From the NCBI RefSeq assembly GCF_003697815.1, contig NZ_RDQG01000009.1, positions 1 to 64,000 of the forward strand: a stretch of DNA of 64,000 bases, given 5' to 3'. The position numbers and the translations under genes were made by a program. Below, in pieces: positions 52,500-60,118 of the stretch; the stretch's first letter is position 1, and every line of letters starts with the position of its first letter. The DNA is from Halalkalicoccus subterraneus (lineage in GTDB: Archaea; Halobacteriota; Halobacteria; Halobacteriales; Halalkalicoccaceae). The notes under the pieces are model-generated. The model was given only the letters and a program-made list of their open reading frames with translations. It searched no databases and had not been told where the DNA came from.

Positions 52500-53339
52500 A
52501 TGAGTAGCTCCCAGCACCCCGTCGCACTCCGGCTCGAACGGGCGCTCGGGCTTCGGGGGGCCGTCTCCGGGCCGACGAAGCTGCTCGCGATCGTGATGTT
52601 CCTCCCGCTGATCGACGGGATCTTCCCCGCACTGATCCTGGCAGGCGGGATCGACTCGATTGCGGGCATCCTGCAGGTCGGCCTGCTCGTCTTCGGTGGC
52701 AGCGCGGTGCTCGCGGTCATCCTCGCGGAGATGGACGGCTCCCCGACAGAACAGGCGAAGATCGTCCTGCTCGTCGCCGCGGGGTTGTTGCCGCTTGCGG
52801 CCTTGGAGGCCGCCCTCGCGCCGACCATCGCGAGCGTGATCGATCTCGCGATCTTCGAGCGCTTCGCCGCACTGGTCATCGCCGCCATCGCCGCCAAGAC
52901 CGCGAGCGCCCGGATCGGCGAGTACCTCCCCTCGCCCGGCGTCATCGTCGGATTGGGGTTCGTCGCGAGCGTCAACCCGGCCGGCTTCGAAATCGTCCTG
53001 CTTCCGGATCCGGGGCTGATCCTCAGGGCGGTCGCGGCTGCCGGCGTCGGCGTCGCCTTCGCGCTCTCGATCGCCCTCGGAAGCCCGTGGCTGCGTCGGA
53101 ACCTCGATATCGACTCGTTCCGGTTCGGGAGCGCGGTCGCCCTCGGGGTGCTTCCGCTGGCGTTGCTCGGGGTCGTCTTCGAGCAGGCCCCGCTCGCGGT
53201 ACTGGTCGTCGCGGGCGTGCTCGCGTTCGATCCCGGTGCGGAGATCCACTCGGAGGAAGAGGGCGACAACGAGACCGCCGAAGCGAACTCCCGCGAGCGG
53301 CCCTACGCGCCCGACCGGGAGCGCGAACCCTGGCTGTAA
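52500..53339 (+). CDS. DUF5794-like membrane protein
   Basis: A 279-aa protein with about seven hydrophobic helices (for example LLAIVMFLPLIDGIFPALILAGG and IVLLVAAGLLPLAALEAALAP) and a charged C-terminal tail (EEEGDNETAEANSRERPYAP). It fits an uncharacterised family common in haloarchaea, generally found before a DUF5795 zinc-ribbon gene, as here (36-bp gap). The start at 52500 is fixed by a stop codon about 12 codons upstream. Function unknown. Confidence 0.75.
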   Translation: MSSSQHPVALRLERALGLRGAVSGPTKLLAIVMFLPLIDGIFPALILAGGIDSIAGILQVGLLVFGGSAVLAVILAEMDGSPTEQAKIVLLVAAGLLPLAALEAALAPTIASVIDLAIFERFAALVIAAIAAKTASARIGEYLPSPGVIVGLGFVASVNPAGFEIVLLPDPGLILRAVAAAGVGVAFALSIALGSPWLRRNLDIDSFRFGSAVALGVLPLALLGVVFEQAPLAVLVVAGVLAFDPGAEIHSEEEGDNETAEANSRERPYAPDREREPWL

Positions 53340-53375
53340 CGCGGCGTTTTTGTGTCGCGCGGTCGTTCTCGATCC

Positions 53376-53603
53376 ATGAGCCAGAACCGCGTCGTCGAGG
53401 GCCGCATGGTCAACGCCGACCGCCTCGCGGAGCTTATCGAGGGCGAGCGCCCGATGGAGGCCACCGAGATCGAGGACGCCGACCGCGAATGCCCCGACTG
53501 TGGCGGGGACGTCATTCAGGTGGGATACATGCCGAGCGTCAGCGAGTTCGTTACGGGCTACAAATGCCAAGAGTGCTCGTGGAGCGAAACGGACCGCGAG
53601 TAA
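53376..53603 (+). CDS. DUF5795-like small zinc-ribbon protein
   Basis: A 75-aa protein with two CxxC knuckles, CPDCGG and CQECSW, forming a predicted zinc ribbon, preceded by an acidic helix (VNADRLAELIEGERPMEATEIEDADREC). It follows the DUF5794 gene and is likely co-transcribed. Small zinc ribbons in haloarchaea often tune transcription or assemble complexes; no role is known to me for this one. Confidence 0.78.
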   Translation: MSQNRVVEGRMVNADRLAELIEGERPMEATEIEDADRECPDCGGDVIQVGYMPSVSEFVTGYKCQECSWSETDRE

Positions 53604-53643
53604 TCGAAACCCCTTTAGGGCGGTTCGACATAGCGTGGGACGC

Positions 53644-53845
53644 GGGGTCGTGGCCAAGCCCGGAATGGCGACTGACTCCAGAGGTATACACTGCGGTACG
53701 CCGTGGTGTACGCGTTCGGTGACGAGACTCCAGACTGATATACAGAGCGGCCGACTGATCATCGCGCCGCGTTGACGACCCTCTGGAGTACCGAGACGCG
53801 ACCGGAGATATCAGTCGATCGGGGGTTCAAATCCCTCCGACCCCA
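53644..53845 (+). tRNA. tRNA-Trp (anticodon CCA) with intron
   Basis: Acceptor stem GGGGTCG (53644-53650) pairs with CGACCCC (53838-53844). Anticodon stem ACTGA (53671-53675) pairs with TCAGT (53811-53815), anticodon CCA at 53678-53680. Between G53681 and A53810 lies an intron of about 128 nt (53682-53809), at the usual position 37/38. Haloarchaeal tRNA-Trp introns carry a box C/D guide for 2'-O-methylation of the tRNA itself; CTGA boxes near 53733 and 53754 and a C-like TGACGA near 53719 fit. Exact splice points need the bulge-helix-bulge drawn. Confidence 0.93.
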
Positions 53846-54005
53846 TTCACATAGTAACTGTTACCCAGTATTAACTATCGATACAGATGAGAATGAATAC
53901 CCGTCAGCGACCTATGGTTCCCGGAATCAGTCTTCACGACAGCTACAGCCGAACGCCGATAGGGTCGACGCTCGGTGACGTCATCACCGCAGGGGTGCTA
54001 CTCGG

Positions 54006-54215
54006 ATGGTGAACAGTCCACGACCGAGAAACGCCACGACCGACACGAACCGCGGTGCGATCGCCATCGCCATCGCGCTTGCGGGAGTCGCCATCGCCAT
54101 CGGCGCGCTCGTCGTCGTTCTCGCACTCTATCTCCCCGAAGGAATCGACGCCGTTCGGAGTGCGACCGAAGCGGCCTACCGACTCGCCGAGGCCATCGAG
54201 GGGAGTGGCTTGTGA
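54006..54215 (+). CDS. Small single-helix membrane protein
   Basis: A 69-aa protein with one strong membrane segment (AIAIAIALAGVAIAIGALVVVLALYL) between an Asn/Arg-rich N-terminus and a short amphipathic C-terminal helix. Not recognised. No clear TATA box is seen, and the ORF could be a chance frame, but the hydrophobic pattern and codon use fit a real gene. It lies between tRNA-Trp and the DUF2062 gene. Confidence 0.45.
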   Translation: MVNSPRPRNATTDTNRGAIAIAIALAGVAIAIGALVVVLALYLPEGIDAVRSATEAAYRLAEAIEGSGL

Positions 54216-54287
54216 CGGCGATCCAATGAACCTCGCGACGACGCGACTGCGAAGCCTTGATCCCGTCTACCGCCGTTAGACCGGGTA

Positions 54288-54773
54288 GTGCTCCGTGAGA
54301 GGCTCTCGTCGTACCGCGCCGGGATCGAAGCCGAGTTCGAGGCGATATCGGCGGAGGGGCACCCGCCCCACGACATCGCCGCGAGCTTCGCCGTCGGCGT
54401 GTTCATCACGGCGCTGCCGACGCTCGGGGCTGGCCTGCTGCTTTTCGTCCTCATCGCCGCCGTCTTCGAGCGGGTGAGCAAACTCGCACTCTTCGCGTCC
54501 GTACTCGTGCTCAACCCGGTCGCGAAGTGGGGCGTCTACGCCGCGAGTTTCTGGCTCGGGACCCTCCTGCTCGGTCCGGCTCCGGGGGCTCGCCGCTCGG
54601 ACGTGTCGTTTTCGGCCGGCCCGGAGATCGCGACCCGGCTGTTGCTCGGCAACGCGATCCTCGCGGTGGTGTTCACGGTCGTCGGCTACCTTCTCGCGCT
54701 CCGGTTCGTCCGTGCGTGCCGACGACGCGATATCGAGGCGGCCGAACTCCTCCCTGAGGAACTCTCGGAGTGA
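54288..54773 (+). CDS. DUF2062-family membrane protein
   Basis: A 161-aa protein with three membrane helices. The DUF2062 pattern is clear: SFAVGVFITALPTLGAGLLLFVLIAAVFERVSKLALFASVLVLNPVAKWGVYAASFWLG. It starts with GTG. The family is widespread in bacteria and archaea without a firm function. The C-terminus is basic then acidic (RACRRRDIEAAELLPEELSE). Confidence 0.85.
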   Translation: MLRERLSSYRAGIEAEFEAISAEGHPPHDIAASFAVGVFITALPTLGAGLLLFVLIAAVFERVSKLALFASVLVLNPVAKWGVYAASFWLGTLLLGPAPGARRSDVSFSAGPEIATRLLLGNAILAVVFTVVGYLLALRFVRACRRRDIEAAELLPEELSE

Positions 54774-55101
54774 CTCGGGAGGGGAACGAAGCCGACGGAG
54801 TTGCCGATGCCGGCGGAGCGGGCCGCCGACGTCGGGTCGTAGGAGGACTGATCGCGAGTGTGCAGTGGTTTCGTGCCGGTACGTGGTTGGCGAGCGATGC
54901 GATGGGTCGGCCTGTTTCGAGTCCGTGTTCGATATCGTGTGCTGGCAGCGATGCGTTCGTCGGTCGATGCCACAGGGTCGACCCCGCCATATCCCGGTCG
55001 GGGCTGGTGCGCATGCTATGCTATGACATGGCTTGTAATAAGTCTTCTGCGGGACGGTTCCACTCTGGGGTGGCGAGAGGCCAAGTGTCATACGGGGACG
55101 A
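54774..55101. other. 328-bp gap, nothing recognised
   Basis: Between the convergent DUF2062 gene and the 381-aa reverse gene. Frames here are short and without motifs, and no palindrome or RNA fold stood out. Confidence 0.4.
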
Positions 55102-56247
55102 TTACGGAGGGGGACTCTCACCGACCCAGTCGTCGTCCTCGATTCGGGGCGTTCCATCCGGGTGGCCGAACGCCCGCCACAGTTCCGAGAGCACCGGTTC
55201 GATCCCGTCGAGCACTGCCGAGCGCTCGCGGTCGGTGATCGAGAGCGTCCCGACCCGTGTCGAATACCGATCAAACCCGAGCGCCGGGGCGTCCTCGATC
55301 CCGTCACCGGCATCCAGCCGGGCGTCAGCGGCGTCGAGCAGCGACACCCAGACCGACGCGGTCGCCGAAAACCCCATCGTCGAGACGTGCGCCAGCGCCT
55401 CGCGGGTCGCGGCGACGACGGCGGCGTCGGAACCAGGTTCGTCCCCGTTCCCGACGGCCCGCATGGTCAGCGTTTCCCCGATACGCTCGAACAGCGCGGT
55501 CGTGACCGCCTCGTAGAGCCCGTCGGTACGCAACAGCCCGTAACCGGTGTACTCGTCCTCCATTCGGCGCTCGTAGGCGATCTTCAGGTCGGTCCGCGCG
55601 TCGACCGCGGTGGCCCCGCCCCCCGAAAGGGTGACCGGATCAGGGAGGTCGCTCGAAGCCCGACGGCGCTCGGTCGCGAAGATCCCGTTCGGAACGACGT
55701 GGAGCGCGACGATCGGTCCTTCGGGGAGGTCTGCGGCCTCCTCTCGCCTGTTTGCGATCGCGTCGAGACGCTCGTCGCGCAACTCTTCGAGAACCACGAG
55801 GTGGTCCGTGTCGAACCCGAGGTTGATGTCCAGGTGGTGTTTCGCCAGCCCCGGCGCGGTGTTGTAGAGCTCGCCGATGAGGTCCTGACGGTGATAGAGC
55901 CGGAGCCGCCAGCCGTACTCGCGGGCGATCTCGTCCTCCATGTCGAACTCCTGGAGGCCGGTCACGTCCTGGTTGGTGACGAAGACGAACAGTCCGTACT
56001 CGGTCTCACGTTCGCGTTCGATCCGTTTCGCCTTCCGTGCCGAGGAGCGAAGCGCCTCGCGCCAGTCGGGCGCGACGCTCGCACAGGCGATCCCGGGACG
56101 CGAACGCATCCAGATCCGAGCGCTCCACTCGCCCGAGCCGGCGCGAAACTCCTTGGTCCGGTAACCCCGCGAGCGCAGAAACGCCGCCGCGAGGTTCACG
56201 AACGTCGCCCCGTCGGCCACGTCGAGCGCGTATTCGAGTTCCTTCAT
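55102..56247 (-). CDS. Unknown 381-aa protein with restriction-endonuclease-like N-terminus
   Basis: The first 150 residues (ATFVNLAAAFLRSRGY, EALRSSARKAKRIERERET, YGLFVFVTNQDVTGLQE, YGWRLRLYHRQDLIGEL, HHLDINLGF) look like the PD-(D/E)xK-type or Mrr-like N-terminal domains that precede NTPase modules in many prokaryotic defence proteins. The remaining 230 residues have no NTPase motif and contain a beta-rich part (GPIVALHVVPNGIFAT) similar in feel to DNA-binding AlbA_2/Schlafen-like regions. I do not recognise a named family. No restriction, methylase or other defence gene is adjacent. Function is left open. Confidence 0.65.
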   Translation of the reverse strand: MKELEYALDVADGATFVNLAAAFLRSRGYRTKEFRAGSGEWSARIWMRSRPGIACASVAPDWREALRSSARKAKRIERERETEYGLFVFVTNQDVTGLQEFDMEDEIAREYGWRLRLYHRQDLIGELYNTAPGLAKHHLDINLGFDTDHLVVLEELRDERLDAIANRREEAADLPEGPIVALHVVPNGIFATERRRASSDLPDPVTLSGGGATAVDARTDLKIAYERRMEDEYTGYGLLRTDGLYEAVTTALFERIGETLTMRAVGNGDEPGSDAAVVAATREALAHVSTMGFSATASVWVSLLDAADARLDAGDGIEDAPALGFDRYSTRVGTLSITDRERSAVLDGIEPVLSELWRAFGHPDGTPRIEDDDWVGESPPP

Positions 56248-56356
56248 ACGCTACGTAGGATACTCGATCAGTTAACGTGGCGGGGCGACGTGCCGCCCGT
56301 CGAACGGTTCCGAAAAAAGTCGCTCAAAGGGAATTCGAACCGTACGTTCGTCGTCC

Positions 56357-57124
56357 TTACTCCGAATCGACCGTGAGGACGATGTCGAACGCCTCGTCGG
56401 CGGGGGCGTCCTCGGGCATGACGTAGCCCGCCGCGAACGCGGAGGCGACCGAACCGCCCGCCGCCTCGACGTCCGCGCCCAACACGGCCTCCTCGCGCTC
56501 GCCGGCCGGGTAGACACACAGCCGGTAGTCGCCGGCGGGAACCTCGGCGTAGGCCGCGTCGCCGAACTCGACTCCCTCGAAGAGGGCGTCGCCGGTTTCT
56601 GCGACCACGACGTCGACCGCGGGCGCGTCGGGCGAGGCGTGGACCGCGCGGACGCGGGCCGTTCCATCGCCGGGATCGCTGTTGTCGTCCTCCAATACTG
56701 CGAGTTCGAGGGATTGGTTCTCGTCCGCGACCTCGCCGATCGCCGCGACCGTCAGGTCAGCAGCAGGAACGTCGAGGTCCTCATCCAAGACTGCGCCATC
56801 GGGGCCTGCGCCGGCGGGCGAGACCTTCACGTTGTAGCTACCGACAGGTAGTTCAAGGTAGTCGCTGACGGCCGTGAACGGGACGTCCTCGAGAACCACC
56901 TCGTCGTCGACGAAGACGTCGACGTTCGGGGCGTCGGGCGAGAGGTGAGCCACCCTGACGTTGGCCGTCTCGCCGTCGTCCTCAGCCGCTTCGTCCATCC
57001 CCTCGTCGTGGTCGTCACCGTCGTGACTGTCGGCGCTCGCGAACCCACCAGCCAGCGTCAGTGCTGCGAGGCCGCCCCCGATCTGTACGAATCGCCGCCG
57101 TGAAACACCGGATTTCTGTGCCAT
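56357..57124 (-). CDS. Tat-exported protein with two DUF4397 domains
   Basis: A 255-aa protein with a Tat signal (SRRRFVQIGGGLAALTLAGGFASA, residues 8-31), an acidic His-containing linker (HDGDDHDEGMDEAAEDD), then two repeats of the DUF4397 beta-sandwich (VRVAHLSPDAPNVDVFVDD ... LPVGSYNVKVSP; VRAVHASPDAPAVDVVVAE ... VPAGDYRLCVYP). Such domains occur in secreted surface proteins of many haloarchaea and bacteria. Probably a cell-surface or extracellular binding protein. Start at 57124 is set by the signal peptide. Confidence 0.87.
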   Translation of the reverse strand: MAQKSGVSRRRFVQIGGGLAALTLAGGFASADSHDGDDHDEGMDEAAEDDGETANVRVAHLSPDAPNVDVFVDDEVVLEDVPFTAVSDYLELPVGSYNVKVSPAGAGPDGAVLDEDLDVPAADLTVAAIGEVADENQSLELAVLEDDNSDPGDGTARVRAVHASPDAPAVDVVVAETGDALFEGVEFGDAAYAEVPAGDYRLCVYPAGEREEAVLGADVEAAGGSVASAFAAGYVMPEDAPADEAFDIVLTVDSE

Positions 57125-57177
57125 CGTTGAACTCCACTCTGTAATAGGACCGACTATTGCATCAACGCCGTACCCGA

Positions 57178-58752
57178 CTAGTCGGGTAATCCGCGATCGA
57201 AGAACTCGGCCAGCAGTTTTCGCTCGGCCGCCCGGAGGTGTTGGTGGAACGTCGAGCGGCTGATCCCCATCGAATCGGCGATCTCGTCGCCCGTGATCCG
57301 GCGGGTCGGGTCGAAGTAGCCGCTGACGTAGGCCTTCCGTAGCGACAGCAGCTGGCGATCGGTGAGTTCGGCTGCGACCGACAGACGGTACTCCTTATCG
57401 GTCTGGGGCGGCCGGTCGTGTTCGTGCGAGGAGACGAGCGTCGCGTCAGGACACGAGTCGGTCACGAGTTCGACGACCGAGCGCGAACCCACGCCGCCGG
57501 GGACGAGCAGGCGGATCCGTCCCGTGCCGCCCTCCGCGCGCATCGAGCGGATCCGAACGCCTCGATTGGCCAGTTTCGTCACGAGCGAAACGCCCGAGAG
57601 GCGGAACTCGACGAGGGCCGAACTGGCGTTCGCCGTCAGAACGGTCGCTTCGACGAGCTCCGGGTACTCAGCCGCCAGTTCGTCGACCCGCTCCGGATCG
57701 ACGCCGTCGACGGTGAGAAACAACAGCGAGTCGCCGTCGGTGGCCGACCCCTCGTACTCGAACCGACAGTCCGCACGCGCCGACAGGGAGACGAAAAAGA
57801 GGTCCTCGGTACCGAGGTCGAAGGCGAGTTCGACGGCACTGTCGGCGGTCAGGATCCGCCGGCTTTCGAGGGTGTTGCACGCGTTCGCGATGGCCCGACC
57901 GATCGACTGCAGGACGACTCGCTCGTGGTCGTCGAACGTCGCCGACTGCGTCGTCCCCACGACGAGCACCCCGTAGCCCGTTTCCCCGGAGACGAGCGGG
58001 ATCGCGGCGATGGTTCCTCCCATCCCGTCCGCCGCCCCCTCCAAGCCGGCGACGAACCGCGCTCTACCGGTCGAAATCGCCTCCCCCACCGGGTTCGATC
58101 GGTCCATCGGGAAGCTGGCGTCGGCGAGGTCGATCGACCCGGCCCACGTCGACGGGACGACCGCCTCGCGGGTCGGGAGACGCTCGCCGATCCAGGCCGT
58201 CTCGTAGGCGTCGTCGGTCGTCAGTCGGTCACAGACCTCCCGTTCGATCCCCTCCCGGGTGGTCGCGCCCACGAGCGTCCGGGTGATGTCCTCGAGCAGA
58301 CCGTCGATCCGTTCGAGTACCTCTTCCAGCTTTCGGCGCTCGCGTTCGACCTCCTCGATTCGGCGTTCGACCTCGAACTCCGCGCGCTTTCGGGCGGTGA
58401 TGTCGGTCTGGAAGCCGACGAAGTGGCTCACCTCCTCGCCGTCGTGGAGCGGGGCGATGTCGACCTGGTTCCAGAACTCCGTGCCGTCCTTGCGGTAGTT
58501 CCTGAGTTCAACGGAGATCGCCTCCCGATCCGCGATCGCCTCACGCATCGCCCGGACCGGTTCCTCGGTGGTGCCTTCGCCCTGGAGGAACCGACAGTTG
58601 GTGCCGAGCGTTTCGTCCTTCGGATAGCCAGTCAGCCGCTCGAAGGCGTCGTTGAGATAGATCAGCGGGTTGTCGGGTTCGTTCGCGTCCGCGATCGTGA
58701 TCCCGATCGGGGCCTCGTCGATCGCCCGCTCGAGCAACCGATCCGTGCTCAT
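57178..58752 (-). CDS. LOV-type PAS / GAF / bacterio-opsin-activator-like regulator (HTH_10)
   Basis: A 524-aa regulator. Residues 1-125 are a PAS domain with the LOV blue-light motif GTNCRFLQG, including photo-adduct Cys53, and the FMN-contacting residues in NYRKDGTEFWNQVDIAPL and FVGFQTDIT. A coiled-coil linker (about 125-160) leads to a GAF domain (about 165-300), a Bat-like region, and a C-terminal HTH_10 (LTDRQLLSLRKAYVSGYFDPTRRITGDEIADSMGISRSTFHQHL). This is the architecture of Bat, the opsin activator, with a complete LOV sensor. It probably switches transcription in response to blue light and a second signal. Target genes are not evident nearby. Confidence 0.9.
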   Translation of the reverse strand: MSTDRLLERAIDEAPIGITIADANEPDNPLIYLNDAFERLTGYPKDETLGTNCRFLQGEGTTEEPVRAMREAIADREAISVELRNYRKDGTEFWNQVDIAPLHDGEEVSHFVGFQTDITARKRAEFEVERRIEEVERERRKLEEVLERIDGLLEDITRTLVGATTREGIEREVCDRLTTDDAYETAWIGERLPTREAVVPSTWAGSIDLADASFPMDRSNPVGEAISTGRARFVAGLEGAADGMGGTIAAIPLVSGETGYGVLVVGTTQSATFDDHERVVLQSIGRAIANACNTLESRRILTADSAVELAFDLGTEDLFFVSLSARADCRFEYEGSATDGDSLLFLTVDGVDPERVDELAAEYPELVEATVLTANASSALVEFRLSGVSLVTKLANRGVRIRSMRAEGGTGRIRLLVPGGVGSRSVVELVTDSCPDATLVSSHEHDRPPQTDKEYRLSVAAELTDRQLLSLRKAYVSGYFDPTRRITGDEIADSMGISRSTFHQHLRAAERKLLAEFFDRGLPD

Positions 58753-59102
58753 GGCCCCACCACGAATGGAGGGTGCAAGTCACTGTCGACGCGGGACGGC
58801 GAGTGCCCGACGGCGGGCAGCGAAGCGACCGCGAACGCGCGGCGAAGACCGAATTATTTATCGGGTTACGGATGGCATACACGGACACGCTGGTGTGAGC
58901 CAGCGTGGACTACGAAGGTGGATGGGGACGAGTCGGCTCGTCCCTTCTTCTATGCCCCGTACCGCTTCCCGAGATCGCACAGCGATGCGGTTGTGCGGCG
59001 CTCGCCGGTCGAGAAACGTACCGGTTCCGTCGACGGGCGGTCGGACGACTGCTGGGATGCGGACCGGAAAGGCTATAACGAGCTATCGCCGGAGTACTCG
59101 GC
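58753..59102. other. 350-bp gap with small-RNA candidate and promoter
   Basis: Holds the candidate small RNA (58882-58950, separate entry), and TATAA (59074-59078), 25-29 bases before the ATG at 59103, as promoter of the next small gene. The rest is featureless. Confidence 0.5.
58882..58950 (+). ncRNA. Candidate small RNA: two tandem perfect hairpins behind a TATA box
   Basis: TTATTTA (58854-58860) would start a transcript near 58882-58886. It would contain hairpin 1, CACGCTGG/CCAGCGTG (58886-58893, 58900-58907; 6-base loop), and hairpin 2, GGGACGAG/CTCGTCCC (58925-58932, 58937-58944; 4-base loop), followed by TTCTTCT, a terminator-like T-rich tail. Both stems are perfect 8-bp. The next gene has its own promoter, so this seems an independent unit of about 65 nt. 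Strand is chosen from TATA and tail; the reverse orientation or a terminator-only role are alternatives. Confidence 0.45.
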
Positions 59103-59342
59103 ATGCAGGAGGAGTTCCTCGAACTGGCGATCCATACGCTATTATTTGCCCTCTACGGCGTTCTCACCGCCGGCCTCACGGCCGTAAGCGCCCTCGTCGA
59201 GTACCGAAGCTACCTCACCGTGACCGGCGGAGATCTGTTGCTGGCGGGGTGGATGGCGGCGATCGGGGTCGTCGCGCTCACGTTCGCGTACTTCCTCCTT
59301 CGCGACAAGGCGATGATCGAGTACCGATATCTGACCGGATAG
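59103..59342 (+). CDS. Small two-helix membrane protein
   Basis: A 79-aa protein with two membrane segments (LLFALYGVLTAGLTAVSALV and LLLAGWMAAIGVVALTFAYFLL) and a short polar C-terminus (RDKAMIEYRYLTG). Supported by a well-placed TATAA element (59074-59078). Family not named by eye; similar small proteins are common and uncharacterised in haloarchaea. Confidence 0.68.
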   Translation: MQEEFLELAIHTLLFALYGVLTAGLTAVSALVEYRSYLTVTGGDLLLAGWMAAIGVVALTFAYFLLRDKAMIEYRYLTG

Positions 59343-59381
59343 CTCCCTTAGGAACTCTTCGGCGTCTCCGTCCGCGTCAGT

Positions 59382-60038
59382 TCAGACCCGCCAGCGGAGC
59401 ACAACGCCGTCATCGAGCCGTTCGACGGACTCGAGCGAGAGCGCCGGAAATCCCTCGACGAAGCCCTCGCCGTCGGCCAGCGTCGGCGCGTTGCGACCGC
59501 CGATGATCGTCGGTCCGACGAAAACCGATAGTTCGTCGACCAGTCCGGCCTCGAACAGCGAGGAGATGAGTTCGCCCCCACCTTCGACCATCACTCGTTC
59601 GATCCCCTCGGCAGCCAGTTGATCGAACGCCGGTTCGAGTGCGACCCGTTCGTCGCCCGCGACGATGATCCGAACGCCCCGCGCCTCGAGGCGCTCGACT
59701 CGTTCAGTAGGGGCACTCTCGCTGGCGAGCAGATAGGTCCTCGCGGCGTCGTCGGCGATTCGGGCGTCGGGTGGTGTGCGCGCCCGCGAGTCGGCGACCA
59801 CGCGGGCCGGCTGGGGCGGTTCGCCGCGCTCGGTGCGGGCGGCGCTGCTGGACGCATCGACCGTGAGGTGGGGATCATCGGCCAGTACGGTGCCGATCCC
59901 GACCATCACGGCGTCGGACTCGGCTCTCAGGGAATCGACCCGATCGAAGTCGTCGGGACCGCTGATCGCGATCTGTTCGCGCCGCCGGCTGGAGAGCTTT
60001 CCGTCGGCGCTGGTCGCGGCGTTGACGAGGACGTGCAT
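59382..60038 (-). CDS. arfC: 2,5-diamino-6-ribosylamino-pyrimidinone phosphate reductase (archaeal riboflavin pathway)
   Basis: A 218-aa RibD C-terminal-type reductase. MHVLVNAATSADGKLSSR, SDAVMVGIGTVLADDPHLTV, RVVADSRARTPPDARI, and VEGGGELISSLFEAGLVDELSVFVGPTIIGG are canonical. The archaeal enzyme reduces 2,5-diamino-6-ribosylamino-4(3H)-pyrimidinone 5'-phosphate with NADPH in flavin synthesis. Start at 60038 (MHVL) is used; 60068 adds ten unrelated residues. Divergent from the rpa operon, and their promoters share 60039-60118. Confidence 0.92.
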   Translation of the reverse strand: MHVLVNAATSADGKLSSRRREQIAISGPDDFDRVDSLRAESDAVMVGIGTVLADDPHLTVDASSSAARTERGEPPQPARVVADSRARTPPDARIADDAARTYLLASESAPTERVERLEARGVRIIVAGDERVALEPAFDQLAAEGIERVMVEGGGELISSLFEAGLVDELSVFVGPTIIGGRNAPTLADGEGFVEGFPALSLESVERLDDGVVLRWRV

Positions 60039-60118
60039 ACCGGGTCTACGCGGGCGGGCGAAAACCACTTTCGGCCCGCGGGCGACCGTTTATACCCGGG
60101 GACGCTCAAGGGAGGGTG

